Part shown: piece after piece, positions 6,900-14,594 of the stretch
How the letters are laid out: each line of letters starts with the position of its first letter
Position numbering within the stretch: position 1 is the first letter of the stretch
Assembly (NCBI RefSeq): GCF_013302895.1
Contig: NZ_VJOK01000001.1
Coordinates: 1,818,127-1,851,649 of the forward strand
Reading direction: 5' to 3'
Origin: Streptomyces albus subsp. chlorinus
GTDB lineage: Bacteria; Actinomycetota; Actinomycetes; Streptomycetales; Streptomycetaceae
Length of the DNA stretch: 33,523 bases
Program-made: the position numbers and the translations under genes
Notes under the pieces: generated by a model
The model's input: the letters and a program-made list of their open reading frames with translations, nothing else
Told to the model about the DNA's origin: nothing
Database searches by the model: none

Positions 6900-7793
6900 T
6901 CAGACGACCAGCACCCGGCGCCCGCGCGCGTGACCGGCCTGGCTGTCGGCGTGCGCGGCGGCGGCCTCGGCCAGCGGGTAGGACTTCTCGACCGGGATGT
7001 GCAGCCTGCCCCGCGAGATGAGGGTGACCGCCTCGGCGAGCGCGTCGGGGACGCTCCCGGCCACGCCGGAGAACCGGACGCCGAACTCCGGCGCGCGCAG
7101 ATCCGCGATCGAGACCACCTTCCGCGGATCGCCGGCCAGCTCGACGAGTTCGCGGAGCACGCCCGAGCCGGCCAGGTCGAGAGCCGCGTCGACGGGGCCG
7201 AGCCGCCGCACCCGCTCGACCCAGCCCTCGCCGTAGGTCGTGGCGGTGGCGCCCAGACCGCGCAGGTAGTCCTGGTTGGCGGCACCGGCGGTGCCGATCA
7301 CCGCGATGCCGCGCTCGCGGGCGATCTGCAGCACCGCCGATCCCACTCCCCCGGACGCGCCGCTGACCAGCAGCGTCTGCCCGGGCCGTACGCCGACCTC
7401 GCGGAGGACGCGCAGCGCGGTCTCGACCACGGAGGGGTATCCGGCCGCCTCTTCGAACGTCAGCCCCTCGGGCATCCGGGCCCAGGCCGACAGCACGGCG
7501 AACTCGGCGTAGGTGTCGGCGCCTTCACCGAACACGTGGTCGCCGACCGCGACCCCTTCGACGCCCTCGCCGACCTCGTCCACCACCCCGGAGGCGTCCA
7601 GCCCGACCCCGGAGGGCAACTCGATCGGGTGTGCCTTGAGCACCTGGCCCTCACGGATTCTCCAGTCGACGGGGTTCACGCCCGCCGCCCGCACGGCGAT
7701 CCGTATCCGGCCGGGGCCCGCGTGGGGCTCCTCGGCGTCGATGAGGCGCAGCACGTCCGGTCCGCCGAACTCGGCGAAGCTCACTTTTCTCAT
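6900..7793 (-). CDS. NADPH-dependent oxidoreductase of the quinone-reductase (MDR) family
   Basis: A 297-residue zinc-free medium-chain dehydrogenase/reductase. The GroES-like N-terminal domain contains GVNPVDWRIREG (38-49) and GLDASGVVDEVG (64-75). The Rossmann domain has the nucleotide motif SGASGGVGSA at 144-153. No cysteine ligands for zinc are present, and the length is short for the family (usually 305-330) because the last helix is trimmed. It probably reduces quinones or reactive enones with NADPH. The start is ATG 7793 with no Shine-Dalgarno. Upstream, TAGTGT (minus strand, 7811-7806) could be a -10 box, giving a leader of only a few bases. This box overlaps a palindrome shared with the divergent TetR gene, suggesting repression that is relieved by an electrophilic or drug-like ligand. 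Confidence 0.85.
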   Translation of the reverse strand: MRKVSFAEFGGPDVLRLIDAEEPHAGPGRIRIAVRAAGVNPVDWRIREGQVLKAHPIELPSGVGLDASGVVDEVGEGVEGVAVGDHVFGEGADTYAEFAVLSAWARMPEGLTFEEAAGYPSVVETALRVLREVGVRPGQTLLVSGASGGVGSAVLQIARERGIAVIGTAGAANQDYLRGLGATATTYGEGWVERVRRLGPVDAALDLAGSGVLRELVELAGDPRKVVSIADLRAPEFGVRFSGVAGSVPDALAEAVTLISRGRLHIPVEKSYPLAEAAAAHADSQAGHARGRRVLVV

Positions 7794-7808
7794 GCGGCGA
7801 CCGTAACA

Positions 7809-7835
7809 CTAACGGTTAGCTTTTCAAAACGGTTT
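7809..7835. promoter_or_regulatory. Two operator-like palindromes between divergent oxidoreductase and TetR genes
   Basis: CTAAC-G-GTTAG (7809-7819) and AAAC-G-GTTT (7827-7835) share the core AACGGTT, with centres 17 bases apart. The first overlaps a candidate -10 box of the oxidoreductase gene (minus strand 7811-7806). The second lies just upstream of the TetR -10 box at 7851. Divergent TetR regulators usually bind such sites to repress both genes. Confidence 0.55.
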
Positions 7836-7850
7836 GGGTTTCGCACCTGA

Positions 7851-7856
7851 TAGGGT
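7851..7856 (+). promoter_or_regulatory. Putative -10 box of the TetR gene (leaderless)
   Basis: TAGGGT fits TAnnnT and ends 6 bases before the ATG at 7863. The TetR mRNA is therefore probably leaderless; no Shine-Dalgarno fits in this interval. Confidence 0.45.
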
Positions 7857-7862
7857 CAGGGC

Positions 7863-8450
7863 ATGACCGCGCCGACCGGACGCCGTGAGCGCAAGAAGGC
7901 CGCGACCCGCCAGAAGATCGCCGACACCGCGCTGCGGCTCTTCCTCGCACGCGGGTACGACACGGTGGGCATCCGCGAGGTGGCCGCCGAGGCCGATGTG
8001 GCCGTCACCACCGTCTTCGCCCACTTCGCCTCGAAAGAGGCCCTGGTGTTCGAGCAGGACCAGGACTTCGAGCAGCGCCTCGCCCGGGCGGTCACCGACC
8101 GGGCTCCGCACGAGCCGCTGATCCCCGCGCTGCGCCGCGAGGTCCTGGCCCTGGTGCACCACTGCACGGCGGACGGCGCCGCCCCCGTCCGGCAGCTGAT
8201 CGAGGGCACACCCGCCCTGCGGGAGTACGAGGAGTCGATGCGGCTGCGCCACGCGGAGTCGCTCGCGGTGGCCATCGCCGCCGATCCGGAGCTGCCGCAG
8301 AGCACCACGGCCTGCCGGACGATCGCGAGGTTCGCGATCGACGCCTACACGCTGGCCTGTGAGGCGGCCGATCCCCAGGCGGCGGTGGACGAGATCTTCC
8401 GGATGATCGAGGCGGCCTGGGAGGTCGCCTGCCCTCCCCCGCACGCATGA
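7863..8450 (+). CDS. TetR/AcrR-family transcriptional regulator
   Basis: DNA-binding repressor of 195 residues, normal length for the family. The basic N-terminus (RRERKKAATRQKIADTALRL) leads into the helix-turn-helix VGIREVAAEADVAVTTVFAHFASKEAL at about residues 37-63. The C-terminal all-helical part, presumably ligand-binding and dimerising, is not recognisable to a ligand class. It is divergent from the quinone-reductase-like gene with 69 bases between the start codons, and two AACGGTT palindromes there are likely its operators. The stop codon lies only 10 bases before the left end of the IS remnant. The gene itself is intact, so the insertion did not cut it. Confidence 0.92.
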   Translation: MTAPTGRRERKKAATRQKIADTALRLFLARGYDTVGIREVAAEADVAVTTVFAHFASKEALVFEQDQDFEQRLARAVTDRAPHEPLIPALRREVLALVHHCTADGAAPVRQLIEGTPALREYEESMRLRHAESLAVAIAADPELPQSTTACRTIARFAIDAYTLACEAADPQAAVDEIFRMIEAAWEVACPPPHA

Positions 8451-8460
8451 GGACCGGCCG

Positions 8461-8484
8461 CCAGGCACTGTCCGGCGGATCATG
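8461..8484 (+). repeat. Left terminal inverted repeat of the IS remnant
   Basis: Starts CCAGGCACTGTCCGGCGGAT. It matches the reverse complement of the right end at 22 of 24 positions. Confidence 0.85.
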
Positions 8485-9084
8485 TGACTGTCGGTCTGCT
8501 GGTTCGCTGTTGTCGGTATGGCGGTGATCTCACGAATGCGGAGTGGGCGCGGCTGGAGCCGCACTTGCCGCTGTCGGGGCAGCGTGGCGGTCGGTGGAAC
8601 GATCACCGGAAGGTGATCAACGGCATCCTGTTCCGCGTGCGCACAGGGATACCCTGGCGCGACTTGCCCGAGCGTTTCGTCAGGTGGCCATGCTGGTCAC
8701 GCCAGGACGGCGGAGTGACGCGCCACAGATGATCGGGCTCCTCGACCGTATCCGGGTCACCCGGCCGCAGGGCCGCCGCCCGCGCACCAGGCCGGACCAC
8801 CTCGGCGGTAACAAGGCATACAGCTCCCGCCGCAACCGCCGTTGTCCGCGAAGACGCCGGACCAAGCACACCATCCCCGAGCCGCGAGACCAGCAGGCCA
8901 ACCGTGAACGCCGTGGGACCAAGGGCGGACGGCCCACCGGTTCCGACCGCGAGACCTACAAGCGCCGCGACGAGGCCGAGCGGACGATCAACCGGCTCAA
9001 GAACTCCCGGGCCGTCGCCACCCGTTACGACAAGAGGCCAACCTCTTCCATGGCACCCTCACGGCCGCGACGATCCGATTATGA
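8484..9084 (+). pseudogene. Degenerate IS5-family transposase
   Basis: The N-terminal segment (GTG 8484) reads DLTNAEWARLEPHLP, then RGGRWNDHRKVINGILFRVRTG and GIPWRDLPERF, typical of the N-terminal domain of IS5-type transposases. About base 8680 the frame changes and the sequence resumes in the C-terminal region with LVTPGRRSD, LLDRIRV, RPDHLGGNKAYSSRRNRR, HTIPEPRDQQANRERRG and RRDEAERTINRLKNSRAVATRYDKR. A second frame change near 9035-9040 restores NLFHGTLTAATIRL and a TGA at 9082-9084. The missing middle would have held the first two catalytic aspartates, so only the last acidic residue (E in DEAERTINRLKN) remains. It cannot transpose by itself. Confidence 0.88.
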
Positions 9085-9091
9085 CCCCGCC

Positions 9092-9115
9092 CGTGATCCG
9101 CCGGACACTGCCTGG
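9092..9115 (-). repeat. Right terminal inverted repeat of the IS remnant
   Basis: Reverse-complement partner of 8461-8484, with mismatches at two of 24 positions. Its outer end abuts the codons GARAQ of the regulator pseudogene. Confidence 0.85.
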
Positions 9116-9266
9116 GCGCGGGCCCCGAGGGCGTCGACCACGCTCTCCTCCAGCAGCCGCGCCCCGACAGGCGTCAGCGAGTGGCGGGCGGCGCGGTGCT
9201 TGCGAAGGGTGGTGATGAAGCCCGCCGCGCGCAGCGTGGTGGCGTGTTCGCCGGCGGCGGCGAGCG

Positions 9267-9304
9267 CTATACCAAGACGCCGGGGCTATACCAAGACGCC
9301 GGGG
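9267..9304. repeat. 19-bp tandem duplication inside the regulator pseudogene
   Basis: CTATACCAAGACGCCGGGG occurs at 9267-9285 and again, identical, at 9286-9304. The extra 19 bases change the frame of the antisense regulator gene by one. The copies have no mismatches, which suggests a recent slippage event. Confidence 0.95.
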
Positions 9305-9855
9305 CAGTTCGGTGGTGGTGCGGCCGACCGCGATCGTCTCCCGCGCCGCCGCGCGGGAACGCCCCATCAGGGACGCCAACGGGCGAGCGGACTGGCCACC
9401 TTCCGGCCGGCCGTCGGCCACGGCCCAGCCCAGTTCGTGCCGTACGGGATAGACCAGCACCGGATCCAGCTCGGGGTCCCGGAGGCAGACGGGCTCGCCC
9501 CAGCAGAAGAGCGAGGGCACCAGGAGCAGGCCGCGCCCGTCCAGCCGGAGATCGCGGTCGTGGCCCCCGTGGGAGAGGGTGAGCACGCGGTCCGTCCATG
9601 TCGCGGCGGGGTGCAACGTGCCCAGCAGATGCCCCAGACCGTGGTCGAGCGGGGTATGGGCCCGCGTCGCCCGGTCCGCCTCGACCCGGCGGCGGATCTC
9701 CGGCCAGCGGGGCGCCAGGGCGGCGGTGTGGTATCTGCGGCTCTCCACTCGTATCACCCCTCCCTGGCAGCTCCGCCGGCCCCGGTGCCTGCCGGCAGGA
9801 TGTCCGCCAGGATCCCCCGTGCCGGGTCACACTCCTGTCCCGGAGCTGCTGCGGT

Positions 9856-10552
9856 ATGGCAGCGCGCCGCCTGGCGGCGTCCGGCTTCCGGGTCGTGCTC
9901 ACGGCGCGCCGCGAGGACCGCATCGCAGCGCTGGCCGCGGAGCTCACCGGGGCGGGGGCACCTGGCAGAGGCGTACACACTGGATGTGACGGACCGGGCG
10001 GCGGTCGATGAGTTCGCCGGGCGGTTCGGCACGCTGGACGTGGTGGTGAACAACGCGTGCGGCGCGCTGGGGGCCGACCCGGTCGCCTCCGGCGATCCGG
10101 AAGGACTGGCGGCAGATGTACGAGACGAACGTCCTCGGCACCCTGCACGTCACCCAGGCACTGCTGCCCGCGCTCACCGCGAGCGGCGACGGCACCGTCG
10201 TGGGGCTGTCCTCCACGGCGGGGCACGAGGGCGGGGCCGGCTATGTCGCGGCGAAGCACGCGCAGCACGTGCTCGCCGAGACCCTGCGGCTGGAGATCGT
10301 CGGCAGCCCGGTCCGCGTGATCGAGATCGCGCCCGGGATGGTCAAAACCGAAGAGTTCGCACTGACCCGTTTCCGCGGGGACGAGGAGAAGGCGGCGAAG
10401 GTGTGCGCGGGCGTGGCCGAGCCGCTGACCGCCGGCGAGGTCGCGGGCACCGTCGCCTGGGCCGTGACCGCCCCGGCCACGTCAACATCGACCTGCTGGT
10501 GGTCCGTCCGCGTGCGCAGGCGTCCAACACGAAGGTGCACCGCGAGCCGTGA
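9856..10552 (+). pseudogene. Short-chain dehydrogenase/reductase, frameshifted
   Basis: SDR-family segments follow one another in order but in different frames: RRLAASGFRVVLTARREDRI, AEAYTLDVTDRAAVDEF with LDVVVNNACGALGADP (NNA motif), then WRQMYETNVLGTLHVTQALL, GTVVGLSSTAGHEGGAGYVA, AAKHAQHVLAETLRLE and VRVIEIAPGMVKTEEF, and finally HVNIDLLVVRPRAQA with a TGA at 10550-10552. At least three small indels are needed. One lies near 9958, one is an extra G near 10112 (GAAGGACTGG for GAAGACTGG), and one is a missing base near 10478. The catalytic Ser and the YxxxK (YVAAK) survive, but the N-terminal TGxxxGIG nucleotide motif is missing or unrecognisable. Original function was probably an NADP-dependent oxidoreductase of the YdfG type (C-terminal NIDLLVVRP). 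Confidence 0.85.
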
Positions 10553-10580
10553 CGGTCAGCGGGCTCCGGCCCGGCGCCGG

Positions 10581-11657
10581 CTACGTTCCGCCGGACGACC
10601 CCAGCCGCAGCATCACTTTGCCGCAGCCCGCCGTGGGGTCGGCCGCGACGGCCAGGGCGCGGGCCGCCTCGTCGAGACCGAAGCGGTGACTGATGACAGG
10701 GGTCACGTCGAGGCCGTCCCGCATGGCGCGCAGCGCGTCGTCGATCTCTTCCACGAAGCGGTACGAACCGCTCCAGGTGATCTCACGGGTCACCAGATCG
10801 CCAAGTACGGCGGGCGCCGGGGTGCCGGGCAGATTGCCGACCTGGATCAGGTGGCCGCCGCGCGCGGTGGCCCGCAGGACCGGGCCGAGCGCCCCGGGAG
10901 CGCCGGACGCCTCGAAGACCACCTCGATATCGCCGGGGAGTTCCTGGCCCTGCGACAGGTCGCGGGTCTCGTCGGCACCCATCGCACGGGCGATGTCCAG
11001 CGCGGCGGGCGCCAGATCGGCGGCGGTGACATGGGCGGCTCCGGAGTGCCGGAGCGCGGCGACGAGCAGTGAGCCGATCGGCCCGGCGCCGTTGACCAGC
11101 ACGGAGCGCCCTCGCACCGCCGGAGCCCGGCGTACGGCGTGCATGGCGACGGCCAACGGCTCGGCGAGGGCCCCGCGTTCGGTGTCGACTCCTTCGGGCA
11201 GCGGACGCAGTTGTCCGGCGGGCACGGTGCGGTATTCGCAGAATCCGCCGTCCGTGTGCGGATCGAAGGCGGCGGAGCCGAAGTACCGTACGCGAGGCAG
11301 CAGATTGGTCCGTCCGGCCAGCCGCCCGGGGAGCGTCGTGTCACCGACCGGGCTCGCCGGGTGCACGGTGGCGGGGGTGCCTTCGGCGATCCCGGTGACG
11401 CCGGTGCCGACGGCGGCGACCCGGCCCGCCACCTCGTGGCCGAGGACCATGGGGTGGGCGAGGGTGGCGGTGCCGGAAGCGCCGTGTTTCCAGTAGCCGA
11501 TGTCGGAGCCGCAGATTCCGCCCCATTCGAGGGCGAGCAGCACTTCGCCGGGGCCCGGTTCGGGCCTGGGCCGCTCGTCGACCCGTACATCACGCGCTCC
11601 GTGGACGACGACGGCTTTCATGCCGGTGCCGGCTGGCGTACGGCCGGCGGCGGTCAT
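10581..11657 (-). CDS. Zinc-type medium-chain polyol dehydrogenase (L-idonate/L-gulonate 5-dehydrogenase-like)
   Basis: NAD(P)-dependent sugar-acid dehydrogenase of 358 residues, closest in pattern to L-idonate 5-dehydrogenase (FGSAAFDPHTDGGFCEY matches the IdnD element FGSAM-x-FPHVDGGF). Catalytic zinc ligands are present: C49 (GGICGSD), H74-E75 (LGHEVAG) and E166 (AEPLAVAMHA). The Rossmann motif is NGAGPIGSL at 189-197. The four-cysteine structural zinc loop normally found at about residues 100-120 is absent; that segment reads SPVGDTTLPGRLAGRTNLL. The start is ATG 11657, overlapping the transporter stop as ATGA, with GGAGG 7 bases upstream; ATG 11621 has no ribosome-binding site. In an operon with ManD and UxuB, oxidation of L-gulonate to D-fructuronate is the most economical role. 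L-idonate to 5-ketogluconate is the alternative. Confidence 0.82.
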   Translation of the reverse strand: MTAAGRTPAGTGMKAVVVHGARDVRVDERPRPEPGPGEVLLALEWGGICGSDIGYWKHGASGTATLAHPMVLGHEVAGRVAAVGTGVTGIAEGTPATVHPASPVGDTTLPGRLAGRTNLLPRVRYFGSAAFDPHTDGGFCEYRTVPAGQLRPLPEGVDTERGALAEPLAVAMHAVRRAPAVRGRSVLVNGAGPIGSLLVAALRHSGAAHVTAADLAPAALDIARAMGADETRDLSQGQELPGDIEVVFEASGAPGALGPVLRATARGGHLIQVGNLPGTPAPAVLGDLVTREITWSGSYRFVEEIDDALRAMRDGLDVTPVISHRFGLDEAARALAVAADPTAGCGKVMLRLGSSGGT

Positions 11658-13042
11658 ACGGCGTCCTCCACGCGGACCAGGTCGCGGCCGCGGGTCTCGG
11701 GGGAGAACAGGGCGGAGAGCAGGGTGATGAGCGAGTAGACGACGAGCATGGCCGCGATGGGCCACCAGCTGCCGGTCGCGGCGGTCAGCGCCGCGGCGAG
11801 CACCGGGCCGATCGCGGTGGCCAGCACGCCGCCTATCTCCTTGGCGACGGCCAGCTGTGTGAACCGGGTACGGGAGCCGAAGAGTTCGGCCATGGTGACG
11901 CTCTCCAGCGAGAACAGCCCCAGCACACCGATGTTCAGCGCGAGGATCATGCCGACGGTCAGCGCGACGGTGCTGCCGTGGGCGATCATCAGCATGAGCG
12001 GGAACGCCAGCACCATCGTCAGGCCGGACAGCGCGAGATAGACGGGGCGCCGGCCCCAGCGGTCGCCCGCCATGCCGATCGCGGGGACGGTGACGAAGCC
12101 GATCAGTGAGCCGTAGAGGATCGCGTCGGTGGGCACGGAGCGGTCGATGGCCAGGGTGCCGGCGATGTAGCCGACCAGGAAGGTCTGGATCAGACCGGAG
12201 TTGCCCGCCTGCCCGAAGCGCAGGCCGAGTGTGAGGAAGAAGGCCCGGCCCTTGCGCTGCCGCAGTCCCGCCTCCAGCGCGCCGGCAGCCTCCTCCCCCA
12301 CGGCGGAGGGCAGTTCGTCGGTCTTCACGGCCACCCCGTCCACGACGTCGGGGCGCTCCTCGAAGACCGGGCTCTCCTTGAGGCTGCGGCGCAGCCAGAG
12401 GGCGAACAGCAGGGGGAGGAAGCTCAGCAGGAACGGCAGCCGCCAGCCCCAGGACAGCAGCTGGTCCTCGGTGAGGACGGCCAGCAGGAGGGCCCACAGC
12501 CCGGAGGCGGCCAGGGTGCCGGTGTTGGTGCCCAGCGAGGCCAGCGACGCGACCAGGCCACGGCGGCGGACCGGGGCGTACTCGGCGAGCATGACGCTGG
12601 CACCGGCGATCTCCGCACCGGCGCCGAAGCCCTGCACCAGGCGCAGCGCGACCAGCAGCGTGGGAGCCGCCAGGCCGATCTCGGCGTAGGTGGGCAGCGC
12701 ACCGATGAGGGTCGTGGACGCGCCCATCATCAGAATGGTGACGACCAGGACCTTCTTGCGCCCGACGCGGTCGCCCATCCGGCCGAAGTAGACGGCACCG
12801 ACGAGGCGCGCCACATAGCCGACGCCGTAGGTGGCCATGGCGGCGAGGAGGCCGAACGCCGGGCTGGCGCCGGGGAAGAAGACCTTGTTGAAGACGATCG
12901 CGGCGGCCAGCGAGTAGAGCTGGAAGTCCATGAACTCCATGGCCGTACCCAGCCATCCGGAGACGGCGGCTCTGGTCAGGTCGCGGGTCGTGCGCTGCAC
13001 CCGGCCGGCGCCCGCCGGCTCGGTGGTGGCGCTGTGCGTCAT
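11654..13042 (-). CDS. MFS transporter, sugar-acid/metabolite:H+ symporter type
   Basis: Twelve-helix inner-membrane transporter of 462 residues of the metabolite:H+ symporter branch of the major facilitator superfamily. Features are WLGTAMEFMDFQLYSLAA in helix 1, the loop 2-3 signature GRMGDRVGRKKVLV, RLVQGFGAGAEIAGASVML in helix 4, and the mid-protein GDRWGRRPVYL. A charged loop of about 60 residues with DELPSAVGEEAAG joins the two halves. The start is ATG 13042 behind GGAGTT. It sits 61 bases after the fructuronate reductase gene and overlaps the following dehydrogenase by 4 bases, so it is part of the operon. The likely cargo is the hexonate or hexuronate that feeds the pathway; the sequence alone does not fix the substrate. 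Confidence 0.88.
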   Translation of the reverse strand: MTHSATTEPAGAGRVQRTTRDLTRAAVSGWLGTAMEFMDFQLYSLAAAIVFNKVFFPGASPAFGLLAAMATYGVGYVARLVGAVYFGRMGDRVGRKKVLVVTILMMGASTTLIGALPTYAEIGLAAPTLLVALRLVQGFGAGAEIAGASVMLAEYAPVRRRGLVASLASLGTNTGTLAASGLWALLLAVLTEDQLLSWGWRLPFLLSFLPLLFALWLRRSLKESPVFEERPDVVDGVAVKTDELPSAVGEEAAGALEAGLRQRKGRAFFLTLGLRFGQAGNSGLIQTFLVGYIAGTLAIDRSVPTDAILYGSLIGFVTVPAIGMAGDRWGRRPVYLALSGLTMVLAFPLMLMIAHGSTVALTVGMILALNIGVLGLFSLESVTMAELFGSRTRFTQLAVAKEIGGVLATAIGPVLAAALTAATGSWWPIAAMLVVYSLITLLSALFSPETRGRDLVRVEDAV

Positions 13043-13103
13043 CGGAACTCCGTTGTTCGTGAGCGCTCGGGGAAGCGCGCGGACGTACGGGGACGGGTGG
13101 GGG

Positions 13104-14594
13104 TCAGACCTCGATGCGGCCCGCCCGGAGCGCGGGCAGCCAGGCGGCGACGGCGCTGGTGAGCGCGGTGTCGTCGGCGAGGTCGGGGGCGCCGAGCGTG
13201 GTGAGCAGGGCCCGGACGGTGCCGGCGGGCTCCGGCTGGGAGCGCCAGCAGGCGGCAAGGGCGTCGGCCGCGGGGTCGGCGGCCTGCCGGTCGGGGTGGG
13301 TGGCGTGCACCCAGCCCGCGAGGGCGAGTTCGAGCAGGGGGGTGGGTCTGCCGGCGGCACGCAGGGTGCGCAGCGCCGGAAGCCAGCGTTCGGGGAGTTT
13401 GAGTGAGCCGTCGGCGGCGATCTGCCGGAGCCGGTGGTCCATGGCGGGGTTGCGGAAGCGGGTGACGAGTTCGTCCGCGTAGGCGGCCGGGTCAGGTCCA
13501 CCGGGCGGCAGGGTGGCGGCCAGCTCGGCACACAGGCTCCGCACCAGGGGGCCGCCCCAGTCGGTGTCCAGGGCGTCGGCGACGGTGTCCCGCGAAGCGG
13601 CCAGTCCGAGGTAGGCGAGGGCCGAGTGGGAGCCGTTGAGCAGCCGCAGCTTGGTGAGCTGGTAGGGCGTGGTGTCGGGGACGAGCAGCGCACCGTCCAG
13701 CTCCCAGGGCGGCCGGGGGGCGGTGAAGGAGTGTTCCAGCACCCAGCTCCGGTACGGCTCACCGGTCACCGCCGCGGTGTCCCGCGCGCCGAGCGCCGCG
13801 GCGGCGCGGCTCAGGTCGGCGCCGGTGGTGGCGGGGACGATCCGGTCCACGACCGTGCCGGGGAAGGAGACGGCGGTGGCCATCCGGTCGAGCACGGTCT
13901 GCCGGTCGGGCCAACCGCCGGCGGCGACGAACTCCCTGACGACAGCGCCCAGTACAGCGCCGTTGTCCGCCATGTTGTCGCAGGAGACGACGGTGACGGG
14001 CGCTGCTCCCGACCGCATCCGGTCGGCCAGCCCGGCGGCGAGACGCCCGACGACGGTGGTCGGCCGCACCCCGTGGGCTCCCGCCGCGGCGCGTTCGAGG
14101 TCGGCGGCGACGGCCGGAGCCGCCAGGTCCAGGACCCCACCGTCGCGCGGGGTGCGCCCGGGGACGCGGTGGTAGCCCTTCTCGGTGACGGTGAGGGTGA
14201 CGACCGTGACTTCGGGGTCGGCGAGCAGCGCGTCGAGGCGCGTGGCGTCCTCGGTCATCGCCAGGGCTCCGGTCAGCGCCGCGACGACCCGGGTGGCGGC
14301 GCCGCCGGGGTGACGCTCGGTGAGCGAGTAGAGGAAGTCCTGCTCCCGCAGCGCCCGGGCCGTCGCGGCGGAGCGGGGCGCCACCGCGGTGATCCCCCAG
14401 GGCTCCCCGGACCGGGCGGCGGCCTGCTCGGTCCAGACGGCCTGGTGCGCCCGGTGGAAGGCGCCGAGCCCGAAGTGGACGACGCGGGTGCGCAGCCCTG
14501 CCGGGTCGCACGCGGGGCGGCACTCGGGCGGGAGCCGGCGCAGCGCGGCGCGGTCGAGGCGGGGAAGCCCGGCGAGCGGGTCGGCGGCGGTCAC
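13104..14594 (-). CDS. uxuB: D-fructuronate reductase / mannitol 2-dehydrogenase family protein
   Basis: Long-chain polyol dehydrogenase of 496 residues that does not need zinc. Typical elements are [17 protein letters not shown] at 38-54, the nucleotide-domain segment [11 protein letters not shown] (132-142), SCDNMADNG at 204-212, [11 protein letters not shown] (244-254) and the catalytic pattern K315-xxxx-N320-xx-H323 in [16 protein letters not shown]. The start GTG 14594 overlaps the preceding dehydratase stop as GTGA, so translation is coupled; there is no strong ribosome-binding site. The same frame stays open far upstream, but that part is a shadow of the dehydratase gene. Next to ManD the expected reaction is D-fructuronate plus NADH to D-mannonate. 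Mannitol or arabinitol dehydrogenase activity is the alternative within the family. Confidence 0.88.
   Translation of the reverse strand: MTAADPLAGLPRLDRAALRRLPPECRPACDPAGLRTRVVHFGLGAFHRAHQAVWTEQAAARSGEPWGITAVAPRSAATARALREQDFLYSLTERHPGGAATRVVAALTGALAMTEDATRLDALLADPEVTVVTLTVTEKGYHRVPGRTPRDGGVLDLAAPAVAADLERAAAGAHGVRPTTVVGRLAAGLADRMRSGAAPVTVVSCDNMADNGAVLGAVVREFVAAGGWPDRQTVLDRMATAVSFPGTVVDRIVPATTGADLSRAAAALGARDTAAVTGEPYRSWVLEHSFTAPRPPWELDGALLVPDTTPYQLTKLRLLNGSHSALAYLGLAASRDTVADALDTDWGGPLVRSLCAELAATLPPGGPDPAAYADELVTRFRNPAMDHRLRQIAADGSLKLPERWLPALRTLRAAGRPTPLLELALAGWVHATHPDRQAADPAADALAACWRSQPEPAGTVRALLTTLGAPDLADDTALTSAVAAWLPALRAGRIEV

Larger units (their letters stand above)
8461..9115 (+). mobile_element. 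IS5-type insertion sequence remnant with both terminal inverted repeats
   Basis: A 655-bp element bounded by imperfect 24-bp inverted repeats (8461-8484 and 9092-9115, 22 of 24 matching). The inside encodes both ends of an IS5-group transposase, but the middle part that would carry the first two acidic catalytic residues has been deleted. Comparable intact elements are about 850 bp by memory. It lies between the TetR gene and the 3' end of the regulator pseudogene, and its right end supplies the last codons of that pseudogene. No clear target-site duplication could be assigned, because the flanking CCAG/CTGG itself extends the inverted repeat. Confidence 0.85.
9079..9757 (-). pseudogene. Winged-helix (ArsR-type, DUF5937-like) regulator, truncated and frameshifted
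   Basis: The minus strand encodes YHTAALAPRWPEIRRRVEAD, then DLDGRGLLLVPS-like LRLDGRGLLLVPSLFCW, LVYPVRHELGWAV and LASLMGRSRAAARETIAVGRTTTELPRRLGIA. This is the pattern of the long ArsR-family regulators with an N-terminal DUF5937-like domain. At 9267-9304 a 19-bp tandem duplication shifts the frame inside the winged helix. Removing one copy restores LAAAGEHATTLRAAGFITTL, RKHRAARHSLTPVGARLLEE and SVVDALGARAQ, then a TAA at 9079-9081 inside the IS right end. The N-terminal third of the family is also missing: the reading frame begins at GTG 9757 directly against GGGAGGG. The gene is therefore damaged three ways and is judged non-functional. Confidence 0.82.

Noticed and set aside
9754..10053. 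Minus-strand 99-codon frame upstream of the regulator pseudogene
   Set aside because: It mostly lies antisense to SDR sequence. The last residues (ILADILPAGTGAGGAARE) could be a remnant of the regulator N-terminus, but this cannot be supported.
8543..10552. A 669-codon plus-strand frame through the IS remnant and SDR pseudogene
   Set aside because: It joins fragments of a transposase and an SDR with antisense sequence of the regulator. It is an accident of open frames in GC-rich DNA.
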